Assembly: GCA_902792905.1 (NCBI GenBank)
Contig: CADBBH010000008.1
Coordinates: 1-64,000 of the forward strand
DNA: 64,000 bases
Direction: 5' to 3'
From: Oscillospiraceae bacterium
Lineage (GTDB): Bacteria; Bacillota; Clostridia; Oscillospirales; Acutalibacteraceae
In this document: in pieces, positions 7,869 through 16,576 of the stretch
Layout: each line of letters opens with the position of its first letter
Numbering within the stretch: the stretch's first letter is position 1
The notes under the pieces: generated by a model
Seen by the model: the letters and a program-made list of their open reading frames with translations, nothing else
The model's database searches: none
What the model was told of the DNA's origin: nothing
Program-made: the position numbers and the translations under genes

Positions 7869-8327
7869 TCAGCCTTTGACAGCACCGATGATGGTCTTGC
7901 CGAGAGCTACGATTTCGCCGAAATCAACAGCCTTGAAGAGAGCCTTGACGATATTTACGAGACCGCCGAGAACGTCGCCCCATGCGATACCCTTAACAGC
8001 GTCAACAAGCTTGCCGCCATAATACTTGAGATAGCCGATGGTGCTGTAATCGCCGTTGTGCGGGCAATTTGCAACGTGAAGATCATAAGCGTCTTTGGTT
8101 GCGAACTTCTCGTTGCAGCCGCCGTCTTTGTAATCATCGCCGGTATAGGGGCAGGTTACATAGTGGCCGTTGGTGAAGTTATAGGTCTTCATGTGCTCTG
8201 CGTAAGCAGCTTCGGTGGTGAAGGTCTCATCGCAGTAGGGGCACTTGGTCTCCCATGCGCTTGCCATAACGGACATTGCTGATAAAACGAAAAGAACTGC
8301 AAAAAATACTGAAAGAACCTTTTTCAT
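7869..8327 (-). CDS. Small secreted protein with C2H2 zinc-finger-like motifs
   Basis: 152 residues from the ATG at 8327 (GGAAG ribosome binding site; the frame extends to 8357 without support). A signal peptide (KVLSVFFAVLFVLSAMSVMASA) is followed by two Cys/His motifs: CPYCDETFTTEAAYAEH with a later His, and CPYTGDDYKDGGCNEKF followed by a His and CPH. Spacing resembles classical C2H2 fingers, which normally occur inside eukaryotic cells, not exported from bacteria. The C-terminal 50 residues are hydrophobic and amphipathic (GDVLGGLVNIVKALFKAVDF). Function is unknown; exported metal binding is an inference. Confidence 0.75.
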   Translation of the reverse strand: MKKVLSVFFAVLFVLSAMSVMASAWETKCPYCDETFTTEAAYAEHMKTYNFTNGHYVTCPYTGDDYKDGGCNEKFATKDAYDLHVANCPHNGDYSTIGYLKYYGGKLVDAVKGIAWGDVLGGLVNIVKALFKAVDFGEIVALGKTIIGAVKG

Positions 8328-8382
8328 TTTGTTACTTCCTTTGTAAGATATTTGCAACTCAGAAGTTGCACTTGTGAAAATT

Positions 8383-8411
8383 ATTGTATCATCTTTTTAT
8401 AATACTGTCAA
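8383..8411 (-). promoter_or_regulatory. Promoter of the secreted zinc-finger-like gene
   Basis: Minus-strand TTGACA (8411-8406, consensus), 17 bp, TACAAT (8388-8383). The expected start near 8376 gives a leader of about 50 nt before the ATG at 8327. The strong match suggests high expression. Confidence 0.8.
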
Positions 8412-8481
8412 CAATTTGTTAAAAAATAATCTGTATTTTGTTATCAAATCTGTTAAAGCGGGAATAATACTCAATATATAG

Positions 8482-9840
8482 TTAATTGTCTTCCTCTTCG
8501 TCGTCTTCATTTTCAACGGGGAGGATTTCGATTTTGATTTTATCAATCCTGCGCTCATCCATCGAGAGGATAGTGAATCTGAGATTCTCATACTGAGTTT
8601 CAATCGGAAGCTCGGCATCCTCGCCCGGAAGATATCCGAGAATACTGATGACAAAGCCCGCGAGAGTATCGTAATCGCCCTCGGGAATATCGACTCCGAC
8701 AAGCTCATCGACCTCGTCGATATCAATGGTGCCGTCAACTGTGAAGGTGGTATCGTCAATGCGGTTGATTTCTTCCTCTTCCTCATCGTATTCGTCGCGG
8801 ATATTGCCGACTATGCTCTCAATCAGATCCTCAAGAGTGACTATGCCCGCAGTTCCGCCGTATTCGTCAACAACCACGGCAAACTGGGTGCGGCTCTCTG
8901 TCATCGCCTTGAAAACATCCTGACAGGGCTGGGTCTCGGCAACATAGAGGGGCTTGCGCATTACGGTCTTTATTGTCAGATTTTTCGGCATTGCCCTGCC
9001 GACATATTTGAGCAGATCCTTCGCATAGAGCACGCCGACTATATTATCCTGATCGCCTTCAAATACGGGAATTCTCGAATAACCGTTTTCGACGCAGAGC
9101 TCCGCTACCTCTTCGAGAGATTTCGTAATCTCGATGGCGGTCATTTCGGTTCTGTGGGTCATAATGTCGCCCGCGTCGAGGTCATCAAACTCAAAGATAT
9201 TGTCAATCATCTCCGCCTGCGCGTTCTCTATAACGCCCTTTTCCTCGCCGGCGTCAACCATCATGCGGATTTCCTCTTCGGTCACATTCTCCTCGTCGGC
9301 ATTCGGGTCGAAACCGAAAAGGCGGACCACTCCGTTCGTGGAGAGGGAGAGAAATTTTACAAACGGTTTTGTGATTTTTGAGAAGCCGAGAAGGATGCCG
9401 ACCACTTTATACGACACCTTTTCGGGTATCTGCATCGCGATTCTCTTTGGCGCGAGTTCGCCGAGAACAAGCGAAAAATAGGACATGATTATCGTTATCA
9501 CGACTACGGAAAGCGCGGAGATTACCCCGACAGGGACAGGGTTGCCGGGAATTGCGGCAATCTTACCGGTCAGCAGGGTCGCAAAATTCTGCGAAGCCGA
9601 AGCCGAGGTCAGAAAGCCGGCGAGCGTGACGCCTATCTGGATAGTTGAGAGAAAAGCACTCGAGTTTTCCGTAAGTTTTACAATCTGCTTCGCCTTTTTA
9701 TCTCCCTCTTCGGCGAGATGGCGTATCTTGGTATCGTTGAGGGAAATAATTGCAATTTCGCTCATCGCGAAAAACGCGTTGATGATAATAAGCAGAAGCA
9801 GTATCAGAAGTTTAAGCGCGATTTGTAAGCCAGGTCCCAT
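8482..9840 (-). CDS. Hemolysin-C/CorC family membrane protein (CNNM-CBS)
   Basis: A 452-residue protein of the CNNM/CorC/HlyC type. The N-terminal DUF21 transmembrane domain (about 1-190) has the family motif NAFFAMSEIAIISLNDTKIR. Two CBS domains follow (about 205-330, with DIMTHRTEM and SRIPVFEGDQDNIVGVLYAK). A C-terminal CorC_HlyC domain ends the protein (about 350-440, with TFTVDGTIDIDEVDEL). Members are linked to magnesium and cobalt export or homeostasis, with the CBS pair probably sensing ATP-Mg; the hemolysin name is historical. The gene follows GH130 by 34 bp and may be read through from that operon. Confidence 0.93.
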   Translation of the reverse strand: MGPGLQIALKLLILLLLIIINAFFAMSEIAIISLNDTKIRHLAEEGDKKAKQIVKLTENSSAFLSTIQIGVTLAGFLTSASASQNFATLLTGKIAAIPGNPVPVGVISALSVVVITIIMSYFSLVLGELAPKRIAMQIPEKVSYKVVGILLGFSKITKPFVKFLSLSTNGVVRLFGFDPNADEENVTEEEIRMMVDAGEEKGVIENAQAEMIDNIFEFDDLDAGDIMTHRTEMTAIEITKSLEEVAELCVENGYSRIPVFEGDQDNIVGVLYAKDLLKYVGRAMPKNLTIKTVMRKPLYVAETQPCQDVFKAMTESRTQFAVVVDEYGGTAGIVTLEDLIESIVGNIRDEYDEEEEEINRIDDTTFTVDGTIDIDEVDELVGVDIPEGDYDTLAGFVISILGYLPGEDAELPIETQYENLRFTILSMDERRIDKIKIEILPVENEDDEEEDN

Positions 9841-9874
9841 ACGGGTAGATCACTCCTTGTATATTGTGAATTGA

Positions 9875-10837
9875 TTATTTACAGATTGAAATAAGGTCAT
9901 TGACATCCGCTGTCGCGAGGCATTCGACGGTATCGGACGCGCCGTAATAAATCTTAACCTCGCCGCTGTCTTCAAGAATCATGCCGCCGGGGAAGATTAC
10001 ATCCCTGCGGAAGCCGTTATCAAGCTCGTAATCCCTGTCGCAGACTATCAGCGGCTCATCGCATTTGCCGATGATTGCGCACGGATTCTCAAGGTCGAGC
10101 AGCATTATGCCCGCCCTGTAAATTTTCTGCCATTTATCCTCCCAGCCGTTTTTGCCTCTTGAGGGGTCGATTTCAACAGCGTGGAAGAGCGTGAGCCAGC
10201 CCTTTTCGGTTTTTACCGGAGGGGCGGCGGGGCCGATTTTGTTATCGGCATACGCAACATCCTCAACGCCCATAATCAGCCTGTGGTTGCCCCAGTGAAT
10301 CAGGTCGGGACTCTCGCAGACCCACATATCGAATCTGTCTTTTCCCCTTGAATAGACGGGCATCGGGCGCTCAAGGAGCACATAATTGCCGTTCACCTTT
10401 TCGGGGAAGAGGGCCAGATTCCGGTTATCGGGAGGCAGAAGGGACAGAATCTCGATTTCACTGAAACCGTGAAGCCTGCCGACTCCGCCCATCAGCCCGT
10501 GATAAGTATCGCAGGCAAAGCAGATGAAGATTTCATCTTCAATCGCGGTCAGGCGCGGGTCGTAAATCCTCTTTATTTCGGGGTTTTCGCCGCAAAGCGA
10601 GAGAAGTTTTTCACTGACATCCCACTTTATGCCGTCATCGCTGAAGGCGACGCCGAGGCTTGTGCCCTCGAACTTTTTTCCGTCAAACGCGCCGTAATCA
10701 TTGCGGAAAACCATGACGTATCTGCCGTCAAGTTTGCATACGCCCGCGTTGAAAACAAGCTCCGCCGGATAAGGAACATCCGCCTTCGTGAGAACGGGCC
10801 TGTCAAGCTTTTTGATTATATCGTGTGATTTTTCCAT
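9875..10837 (-). CDS. GH130-family glycoside phosphorylase/hydrolase
   Basis: 320 residues from the ATG at 10837, which overlaps the kinase stop (TAATG) and is preceded by GAAGAG. GH130 five-bladed propeller signatures are present: NAGVCKLDGRYVMVFRND, IYDPRLTAIED (containing the presumed catalytic Asp), IGPAAPPVKTEKGWLTLFH, YRAGIMLLDLENP and a late FPGG plus YYGASD. The family mostly phosphorolyses beta-mannosides to mannose-1-phosphate. There is no signal peptide, so it acts in the cytoplasm. It is translationally coupled to a PfkB kinase, which places it in a sugar-acid or mannoside pathway. Exact substrate is not determinable here. Confidence 0.88.
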   Translation of the reverse strand: MEKSHDIIKKLDRPVLTKADVPYPAELVFNAGVCKLDGRYVMVFRNDYGAFDGKKFEGTSLGVAFSDDGIKWDVSEKLLSLCGENPEIKRIYDPRLTAIEDEIFICFACDTYHGLMGGVGRLHGFSEIEILSLLPPDNRNLALFPEKVNGNYVLLERPMPVYSRGKDRFDMWVCESPDLIHWGNHRLIMGVEDVAYADNKIGPAAPPVKTEKGWLTLFHAVEIDPSRGKNGWEDKWQKIYRAGIMLLDLENPCAIIGKCDEPLIVCDRDYELDNGFRRDVIFPGGMILEDSGEVKIYYGASDTVECLATADVNDLISICK

Positions 10838-11910
10838 TATCTCTTCACTCTGGCGTTTCCGCTCCATACCGACCATATCATATCCTCATCAGCAGGTTGC
10901 GCGTAGTCGGTCAGGAAGGTGGTAGCGAGCGCTCCGCTTGCCCAGCCGAATTCAATCCATCTCGCGCTCTCCCAGCCCTTGATAATGGCGTAGAGCAGAC
11001 CGCCTACGAAGCCGTCGCCGCCGCCGATACGGTCGAGAACCCTTATTTCTCTGGGCTCGACGGTGAACCATTCGTCACCCGCGAGCATAATGGCGCCCCA
11101 GAGATGGGTGTTGGCGTTGACAACCTGGCGCAGAGTCGTGGCAAATACCTTTGCGTTGGGATAGGCCGCCTTGACTCTCGAAATCATTTCTTTGAAGGAA
11201 TCTATCTTTGCTCCGATATCCTTGCCGCCGGCTTCGGGGCCCTGAATTCCGAGGCAGAGCTGGAAATCCTCCTCGTTACCAACGAGAACATCCGCGGCGC
11301 CCGCGATTTCAGAGAAGATTTCACTGAGTTCCTGCTCCCTGCCCTTCCAGAAGGTGGCACGGTAATTGAGGTCAAACGAAATGAGGGTTCCGTATTTCTT
11401 AGCGGCTCTCGCGAGTTCGAGGCAGAATCTGCCCGTATCGGGAGAGAGCGCGGCGATAAGGCCCGAGAGATGAAGCACGGCAACGCCCTCGGTACCGAAA
11501 ATGCGCTCGATATCAAAATCGTTGATATTCAGTGTTCTGCCGACTTCTCCGGCTCGGTCATTCTCGACTCTCGGCCCTCTTGAGCCGCAGCCGCTGTCCG
11601 CTATATTGAATTGGTGACGGTAGCCCCAGGGGCCGCCCTTATCGACATCCTTGCCCTCGAATACCATTCCTCTCGCACGCAGATCCTGCTTGATAAAGGA
11701 GGCAATCTGGCCGTCTTTTACAAATGTGGTCAGCACTTTAACGGGCAAGCCGAGATAGGATGATACCGAAGCTACGTTGGTTTCCGCCGAAGTCGCCTGC
11801 ATTCTGAAAAGATTTGATGACGCTACGGTCTGACCCTCCGCGGGGCAGATTCTCACGCCCATGCTGGTCGGGACTACCATTGCCCAGGTATAGTTTTCTT
11901 TGATTTTCAT
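10837..11910 (-). CDS. PfkB-family sugar kinase, 2-keto-3-deoxygluconate kinase-like
   Basis: 357 residues of the ribokinase/PfkB fold. The C-terminal PfkB signature is RIGGGDGFVGGLLYA with the catalytic Asp in GGGD. The N-terminal substrate side has PTSMGVRICPAEG and ATSAETNVASVSSYLG, similar to KDG kinases. It would phosphorylate a ketosugar or sugar acid; KDG kinase yields 2-keto-3-deoxy-6-phosphogluconate. It lies 38 bp after gnd and is coupled to GH130. Substrate specificity is inferred from similarity and neighbours, not proven. Confidence 0.82.
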   Translation of the reverse strand: MKIKENYTWAMVVPTSMGVRICPAEGQTVASSNLFRMQATSAETNVASVSSYLGLPVKVLTTFVKDGQIASFIKQDLRARGMVFEGKDVDKGGPWGYRHQFNIADSGCGSRGPRVENDRAGEVGRTLNINDFDIERIFGTEGVAVLHLSGLIAALSPDTGRFCLELARAAKKYGTLISFDLNYRATFWKGREQELSEIFSEIAGAADVLVGNEEDFQLCLGIQGPEAGGKDIGAKIDSFKEMISRVKAAYPNAKVFATTLRQVVNANTHLWGAIMLAGDEWFTVEPREIRVLDRIGGGDGFVGGLLYAIIKGWESARWIEFGWASGALATTFLTDYAQPADEDMIWSVWSGNARVKR

Positions 11911-11948
11911 AATATTTCAGCTCCGTTTTTAATAATCGGGAATATTAC

Positions 11949-13400
11949 TTAAGCATTGTACTGCTCGGCGGATGTATCCCCGCCTTCGCCGGTCCAGTTG
12001 GTGTGGAAGAATTCGCCTCTGGGTCTGTCAATTCTCTCATAGGTGTGCGCTCCGAAATAATCGCGCTGAGCCTGAAGGAGATTCTGGGGAAGGCGCTCGC
12101 AGCGGTAACCGTCATAGTAATTGAGCGCGGCTGTCATTGCGGGCAGAGGAATGCCGTTTGAAATCGCGGCGGCGCAGACTCTTCTCCAGCCCGCCTGAGC
12201 CTTATCCATAACTCCCTTGAAATAGGGATCGAGCAGCAGGTTTGTAAGCTGAGGATTATTGTCATACGCTTCCTTGATTTTGCCGAGGAAGACGCTTCTG
12301 ATTATGCAGCCGCCTCTCCACATGAGAGCGATACCGCCGTAGTTGAGATTCCAGCCGTAGGTCTTCGCGGCGGAGCGCATAAGGGTATAGCCCTGCGCAT
12401 AGGAGACTATCTTCGCGGCAAAGAGCGCATTCTCTATATCCTCGATGAACTGCGCTTTGTCGCCCTTGAATTCGGGAACGGGGCCGGTGAGCACCTTCGA
12501 AGCCCCGACTCTCTCCTCTTTCATCGCGCTGAGGCATCTTGAGAATACCGCCTCGGCGATAAGAGTGAGTGGGATGCCCTCATCGAGAGCGGCAATGCCG
12601 GTCCATTTGCCGGTACCCTTCTGGCCGGCTGTGTCGAGGATTTTCTCGACTATCGGCGAGCCGTCCTCATCCTTATATGCGAGAATATCTCTTGTGATTT
12701 CAATCAGGTAGCTGTCGAGCTCTCTCTCATTCCATTTTGCGAACACTTCGTGCATTTCATCGTCGCTCATACCGAGCAGATCGCGCATGAGCTGGTAAGC
12801 CTCGCAGATAAGCTGCATATCGCCGTATTCAATGCCGTTATGAACCATCTTGACGAAATGGCCCGCACCGTTTTCGCCGACCCAGTCGCAGCAGGGAGTG
12901 CCGTCCTCAACCTTGGCGCAGATTCCCTGGAATATGGGCTTTACCGCCTCCCAGGCGCGGGGCGAGCCGCCGGGCATCATTGAGGGACCTTTGAGAGCGC
13001 CCTCCTCGCCGCCGGAAACGCCTGTACCGATATAGAGAAGGCCTTTGCTCTCGACGTATTCGGTTCTTCTGATTGTGTCGGGAAAGTGCGAATTGCCGCC
13101 GTCGATAATTATATCGCCCTCTTCAAGCAGAGGAATGAGCTGCTCAATCATATCGTCAACGGATTTGCCCGCCTTGATCATCATCATAACCTTGCGGGGC
13201 TTCTCAAGCGAGGCGACAAGCTCCTCGAGCGAATACGCGCCGACGATGTTTTTGCCGGCCGCTCTGCCGTTTACGAATTTTTCAACCTTGGATGTTGTTC
13301 TGTTATAGACCGATACGGTGAAGCCCTTGCTCTCCATATTCATTACAAGGTTTTCACCCATAACTGCAAGTCCGATAAGACCTATATCCGATTTTTTCAT
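11949..13400 (-). CDS. gnd: 6-phosphogluconate dehydrogenase, decarboxylating
   Basis: 483 residues, the normal length of the long NADP type. It converts 6-phosphogluconate to ribulose-5-phosphate with CO2 and NADPH. Rossmann motif IGLIGLAVMGENLVMNME at the N-terminus; the substrate signature IIDGGNSHFPDT near residue 130; catalytic Lys/Glu region GAGHFVKMVHNGIEYGDMQ near 185; C-terminal FHTNW. It starts 12 bp after the LarA-like gene, so both are cotranscribed. In this context it probably drains gluconate-derived 6-phosphogluconate rather than only serving the oxidative pentose route. Confidence 0.97.
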   Translation of the reverse strand: MKKSDIGLIGLAVMGENLVMNMESKGFTVSVYNRTTSKVEKFVNGRAAGKNIVGAYSLEELVASLEKPRKVMMMIKAGKSVDDMIEQLIPLLEEGDIIIDGGNSHFPDTIRRTEYVESKGLLYIGTGVSGGEEGALKGPSMMPGGSPRAWEAVKPIFQGICAKVEDGTPCCDWVGENGAGHFVKMVHNGIEYGDMQLICEAYQLMRDLLGMSDDEMHEVFAKWNERELDSYLIEITRDILAYKDEDGSPIVEKILDTAGQKGTGKWTGIAALDEGIPLTLIAEAVFSRCLSAMKEERVGASKVLTGPVPEFKGDKAQFIEDIENALFAAKIVSYAQGYTLMRSAAKTYGWNLNYGGIALMWRGGCIIRSVFLGKIKEAYDNNPQLTNLLLDPYFKGVMDKAQAGWRRVCAAAISNGIPLPAMTAALNYYDGYRCERLPQNLLQAQRDYFGAHTYERIDRPRGEFFHTNWTGEGGDTSAEQYNA

Positions 13401-13412
13401 AGTGTTTCTCCT

Positions 13413-14660
13413 TTATTTATCCGCGGTCCACAAGCCGAGCGCGGGATTGCTTATATAGAATATTTCCTCGCCGTCAACGGTATGATAGCCGTCGGTCAGC
13501 TTCGCGGGGTCATATTTCTTGATGATTTCATCATAGGGAACGTATCCGAAGCCGGCTCCCCCGACCTCCTCGCCCGTGAGCTTTTCGGTGCAGTAGGTGA
13601 TTGAGAATCTGCCGTCGGACGAGCCGTGAATCAGATGCGCGGCAACCGAGAGATTTTCCTTTAAGTCATCATTTGCGGCAGTCAGCTCAAGAATCTTTTC
13701 CCTGCCGACATAGCCGTATTTGCGTATGAGACGGTCGTTTTCGGCATCCTCGCCGAATTTCGCAACTCCCGGAGCGAGAATTATAAGCTCGCCGCCGTCC
13801 GCAATCGCCATCCTCGTTCTGTAAACCGCCTTGTTGCCGAGCCAGGTGCTCTTGAATTCTCTCGGATCGAGATAGACGACAACCTTTCTGAAAGGTTTAT
13901 CCACATGAACGAGATTGAGCTGTTGGCTGAGCTCCACCGCCTGCTCGAATATCACGCGCTTGTTGCCGATATACAGGCCGTGAATCAGCGTCTCATCGCC
14001 CTTGTTGGTTGTAACGGTCAGCACGAACATCAGCGGAACATCCCTGAGGAAATTCTCCTGCGCGTAGTCAAAGACCTTTCGCACGGGCGAGAAATCCCTG
14101 CCCATTATTCTCTCCATGCCGTAGAAAGCGCCGAGCATGTGAGAGGAATTTATCATGCTGCTGCCGCCGCAGCCGACGAAGATATTCTTGGAGTAATTCG
14201 CCATACCGACCACTTCGTGGGGCACGACCTGACCTATCGAAATGATTAAATCATAGGATTTATCGACTATCAGTTTATTGACCTCAACATCGATTTTATC
14301 ACTGACGAGCCCCTCCGACACTTCGCTGACGAATTCGCCGGGAACCTCGCCGATTTTGACTATATCCCTGCGCCAGTTGTGAACTATGATTTTTTCAAAC
14401 GGGACTCCCTCGCCGAAAAACGCTCTGCACTCCTCTTCGGTCATCGGCTCGTGAGTGCCGAGAGCAGGCATAATGTCAACCTCGCAGGAATCCTTCAGAA
14501 GGTCATAATAAATCGCGGTAATCTTTCCCGCGCCCGAGTAAAGGCGGGTATAATCGGGAGGTAAAAGCAGCACCTTCTTCAGATTTCTGCCCCTGAGAGA
14601 CTCCGCGAGCGAAGCGCGCAGCTCATCGTCCGATATGCAGCGAACCGTATTATCAGGCAT
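13413..14660 (-). CDS. LarA-family nickel-pincer racemase/epimerase (sugar acid?)
   Basis: 415 residues, LarA/DUF2088 type. Active-site elements of lactate racemase can be placed: GTHEPMT (nucleotide-domain His), VPHEVVGMANYSK (catalytic His and, ten residues later, the Lys that anchors the nickel-pincer cofactor) and NSSHM (nickel-ligand His). LarA relatives include 2-epimerases of hydroxy acids and sugar acids such as gluconate/mannonate. Placement before gnd, a KDG-kinase-like gene and GH130 favours a sugar acid over lactate. The cofactor genes larB, larC and larE are not in the window. First gene of the operon. Confidence 0.85.
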   Translation of the reverse strand: MPDNTVRCISDDELRASLAESLRGRNLKKVLLLPPDYTRLYSGAGKITAIYYDLLKDSCEVDIMPALGTHEPMTEEECRAFFGEGVPFEKIIVHNWRRDIVKIGEVPGEFVSEVSEGLVSDKIDVEVNKLIVDKSYDLIISIGQVVPHEVVGMANYSKNIFVGCGGSSMINSSHMLGAFYGMERIMGRDFSPVRKVFDYAQENFLRDVPLMFVLTVTTNKGDETLIHGLYIGNKRVIFEQAVELSQQLNLVHVDKPFRKVVVYLDPREFKSTWLGNKAVYRTRMAIADGGELIILAPGVAKFGEDAENDRLIRKYGYVGREKILELTAANDDLKENLSVAAHLIHGSSDGRFSITYCTEKLTGEEVGGAGFGYVPYDEIIKKYDPAKLTDGYHTVDGEEIFYISNPALGLWTADK

Positions 14661-14766
14661 TCAATCACTCCTTCACATATCTGTCCGCAAAATTATTCAG
14701 TTTATAATATCATAAAAGAGTATAACGGGCAAGTGGTATTATAGATAAAAATTAACATTTATTTTA

Positions 14767-14795
14767 TTGAAAAAGCAGCATAAATATGGTAGTAT
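14767..14795 (+). promoter_or_regulatory. Putative promoter of the 14827 gene
   Basis: TTGAAA (14767-14772), 17 bp, TAGTAT (14790-14795). A GAGGTG ribosome binding site at 14814-14819 precedes the ATG at 14827. Confidence 0.6.
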
Positions 14796-14826
14796 TATTC
14801 CGTAAACGAAAGTGAGGTGAATCCGT

Positions 14827-16509
14827 ATGGATATGATTGTCAATTTAATAAAAGCGGTATTTGCCGCGCTGATGTCCGTTATCATGACCTTAAGCGGATT
14901 CCTCGGATCTCTGCCCGGCAAAGAAAAAAGCTCTCCCGAAATACCGGAGATGGCTCCCGGCACAATCACTGCGGAGGATGCCGGTGAAACCGATTACGCT
15001 CCTCCGGTCCTGATAAGCGAGGATTATCCCGAAATAAATTACGAGGGAGCACAGTCCGCGATTACGGAAAATTTCTCACAGAGCTTCGATTCTTTTTCAA
15101 GAGATCTTCCCGCAGGCTATACTGCGGCGGAAAACAAGATTTACAAGGCAGTCGGATATATATATGAAGACGCAGAAACAATACGCACAAGGATTCCCGG
15201 AGGCGGCGTATCAATCACAGGCGCAAAAAACGCGCTGAACAAGCTCGGCGCCGACGGATATATCCAGGCACAGAACCAGAAATATAAGCGTCTTCGCGAG
15301 AATCTGTACGTTCAGGGAGCGGCCGCGGGCGGAGAATTCACTTACGTTATCGCCGAGGGCACAAATATCAAGGGCTCCTATGAGGGAAGCACCTACAGCA
15401 GCAGCGTTCTCTCAAAGCATTCATCCGACGGCACGCTCGTGAAAGCGGTCGAAATCTCCAATTATTCAAATGAACTTCACTTCACCGGCATTGCCGCTTC
15501 GGCTGATTCGGGCGTTGTGCTCTGCGGTTATTCCCCGATTTCCGAGACCGCAGGCTCAAACTACGCTTTCATCGAGAAATACGATTCCGATTTCAATAAA
15601 GTGTGGACAAAGAGGATTTACGGCGAGGGCAGCGACTATATCAACTGCATCGCCTCCACTCCGGACGGCGGTTTCGTTGCCGGCGGTTATACCAACTCGA
15701 CCACCCACGATTTTGACGGCATCCCCGATTACGGATACTTCTGCGCAGTGCTGATGAAATTCAATGCCGACGGCGACAGAGTCTGGTGCAGATATCTCGG
15801 AGGCAGCGGCGTTTCAAGCGTTGTGGATATTGACACCGATTCATCGGGAAATATATTTGCAGATATATCCTCCTCCTGCGCCGACGGAGATTTTGCCGGC
15901 TTCAGCGGAAAATTCGCCAACAACGTCGATAACGTCATAATAAAATATGACGGCAATGGCCTGATGAAATGGAAATGCGTGCTCTCGACCAACAGCCGCG
16001 ATTACTTTGACTGCGTCGCAGCCGACGGAAACGGCGGATGCCTGGCAGGCGGCAATTTCAGCCATAATTCTTCAGGTATGGTCGTGCAGTCCGGCACTCT
16101 GAGCGGGCTGTTTATCAGCGGAGGAAGCGATATTGTCATCGCTTCAATCGGAAGCTACGGAAACCTCACCAAGGCAAGACTTCTCAAGGGCACTTCCAGT
16201 GACTATCTCCGCGATATTGCGAAGCTCAGCGGCGGCTGGCTTCTCACCGGCTATTCCGAATCGGAAGACGGCGAATTCACCTACCCCGAAGGGCTTTCCA
16301 ATCAAGGCGATTATGACGCCTTTGCCGAAGTGATTGATTCTTCCCTCGCAAAAGCGGAAATGATAAATTTCGGCGGTGAGCAACGCGATGTGGCGACCGC
16401 CGCGCTGGCAAACGGCAATTCCTTCACGGTCTTCGGCGACATCGACACAGCCGCCGGCGGAAGCATCACAAGCGAATACTTTATCAAAGGTTACACCTAT
16501 AACGGATAA
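14827..16509 (+). CDS. Secreted repeat protein, probable beta-propeller, unknown function
   Basis: 560 residues with an N-terminal hydrophobic export signal (AVFAALMSVIMTLSGFLGSL). From about residue 200 onward, imperfect repeats of 55-70 residues recur, each with a DGGFVAGGYT-like strand followed by a KYD/KFNADG...VW strand. Examples are IASTPDGGFVAGGYTNS, MKFNADGDRVWCRYLGGSG and IIKYDGNGLMKWKC. This pattern is typical of extracellular beta-propeller proteins that bind ligands or partners. It is a monocistronic gene ending in a bidirectional terminator shared with the convergent PASTA gene. Confidence 0.78.
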   Translation: MDMIVNLIKAVFAALMSVIMTLSGFLGSLPGKEKSSPEIPEMAPGTITAEDAGETDYAPPVLISEDYPEINYEGAQSAITENFSQSFDSFSRDLPAGYTAAENKIYKAVGYIYEDAETIRTRIPGGGVSITGAKNALNKLGADGYIQAQNQKYKRLRENLYVQGAAAGGEFTYVIAEGTNIKGSYEGSTYSSSVLSKHSSDGTLVKAVEISNYSNELHFTGIAASADSGVVLCGYSPISETAGSNYAFIEKYDSDFNKVWTKRIYGEGSDYINCIASTPDGGFVAGGYTNSTTHDFDGIPDYGYFCAVLMKFNADGDRVWCRYLGGSGVSSVVDIDTDSSGNIFADISSSCADGDFAGFSGKFANNVDNVIIKYDGNGLMKWKCVLSTNSRDYFDCVAADGNGGCLAGGNFSHNSSGMVVQSGTLSGLFISGGSDIVIASIGSYGNLTKARLLKGTSSDYLRDIAKLSGGWLLTGYSESEDGEFTYPEGLSNQGDYDAFAEVIDSSLAKAEMINFGGEQRDVATAALANGNSFTVFGDIDTAAGGSITSEYFIKGYTYNG

Positions 16510-16535
16510 ACACCGATAATTAAATTTGATAAAAA

Positions 16536-16564
16536 GAGAGCAGTCCCAACGGGCTGCTCTTTTT
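16536..16564. terminator. Bidirectional terminator between convergent genes
   Basis: AGAGCAG(T)CCC pairs with GGGCTGCTCT around an AAC loop, with one bulged T. It is followed by TTTTT on the plus strand and by CTTTTTATC on the minus strand. It serves the 14827 gene and the 16577 gene. Confidence 0.88.
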
Positions 16565-16576
16565 GCTGTCTGTTTT

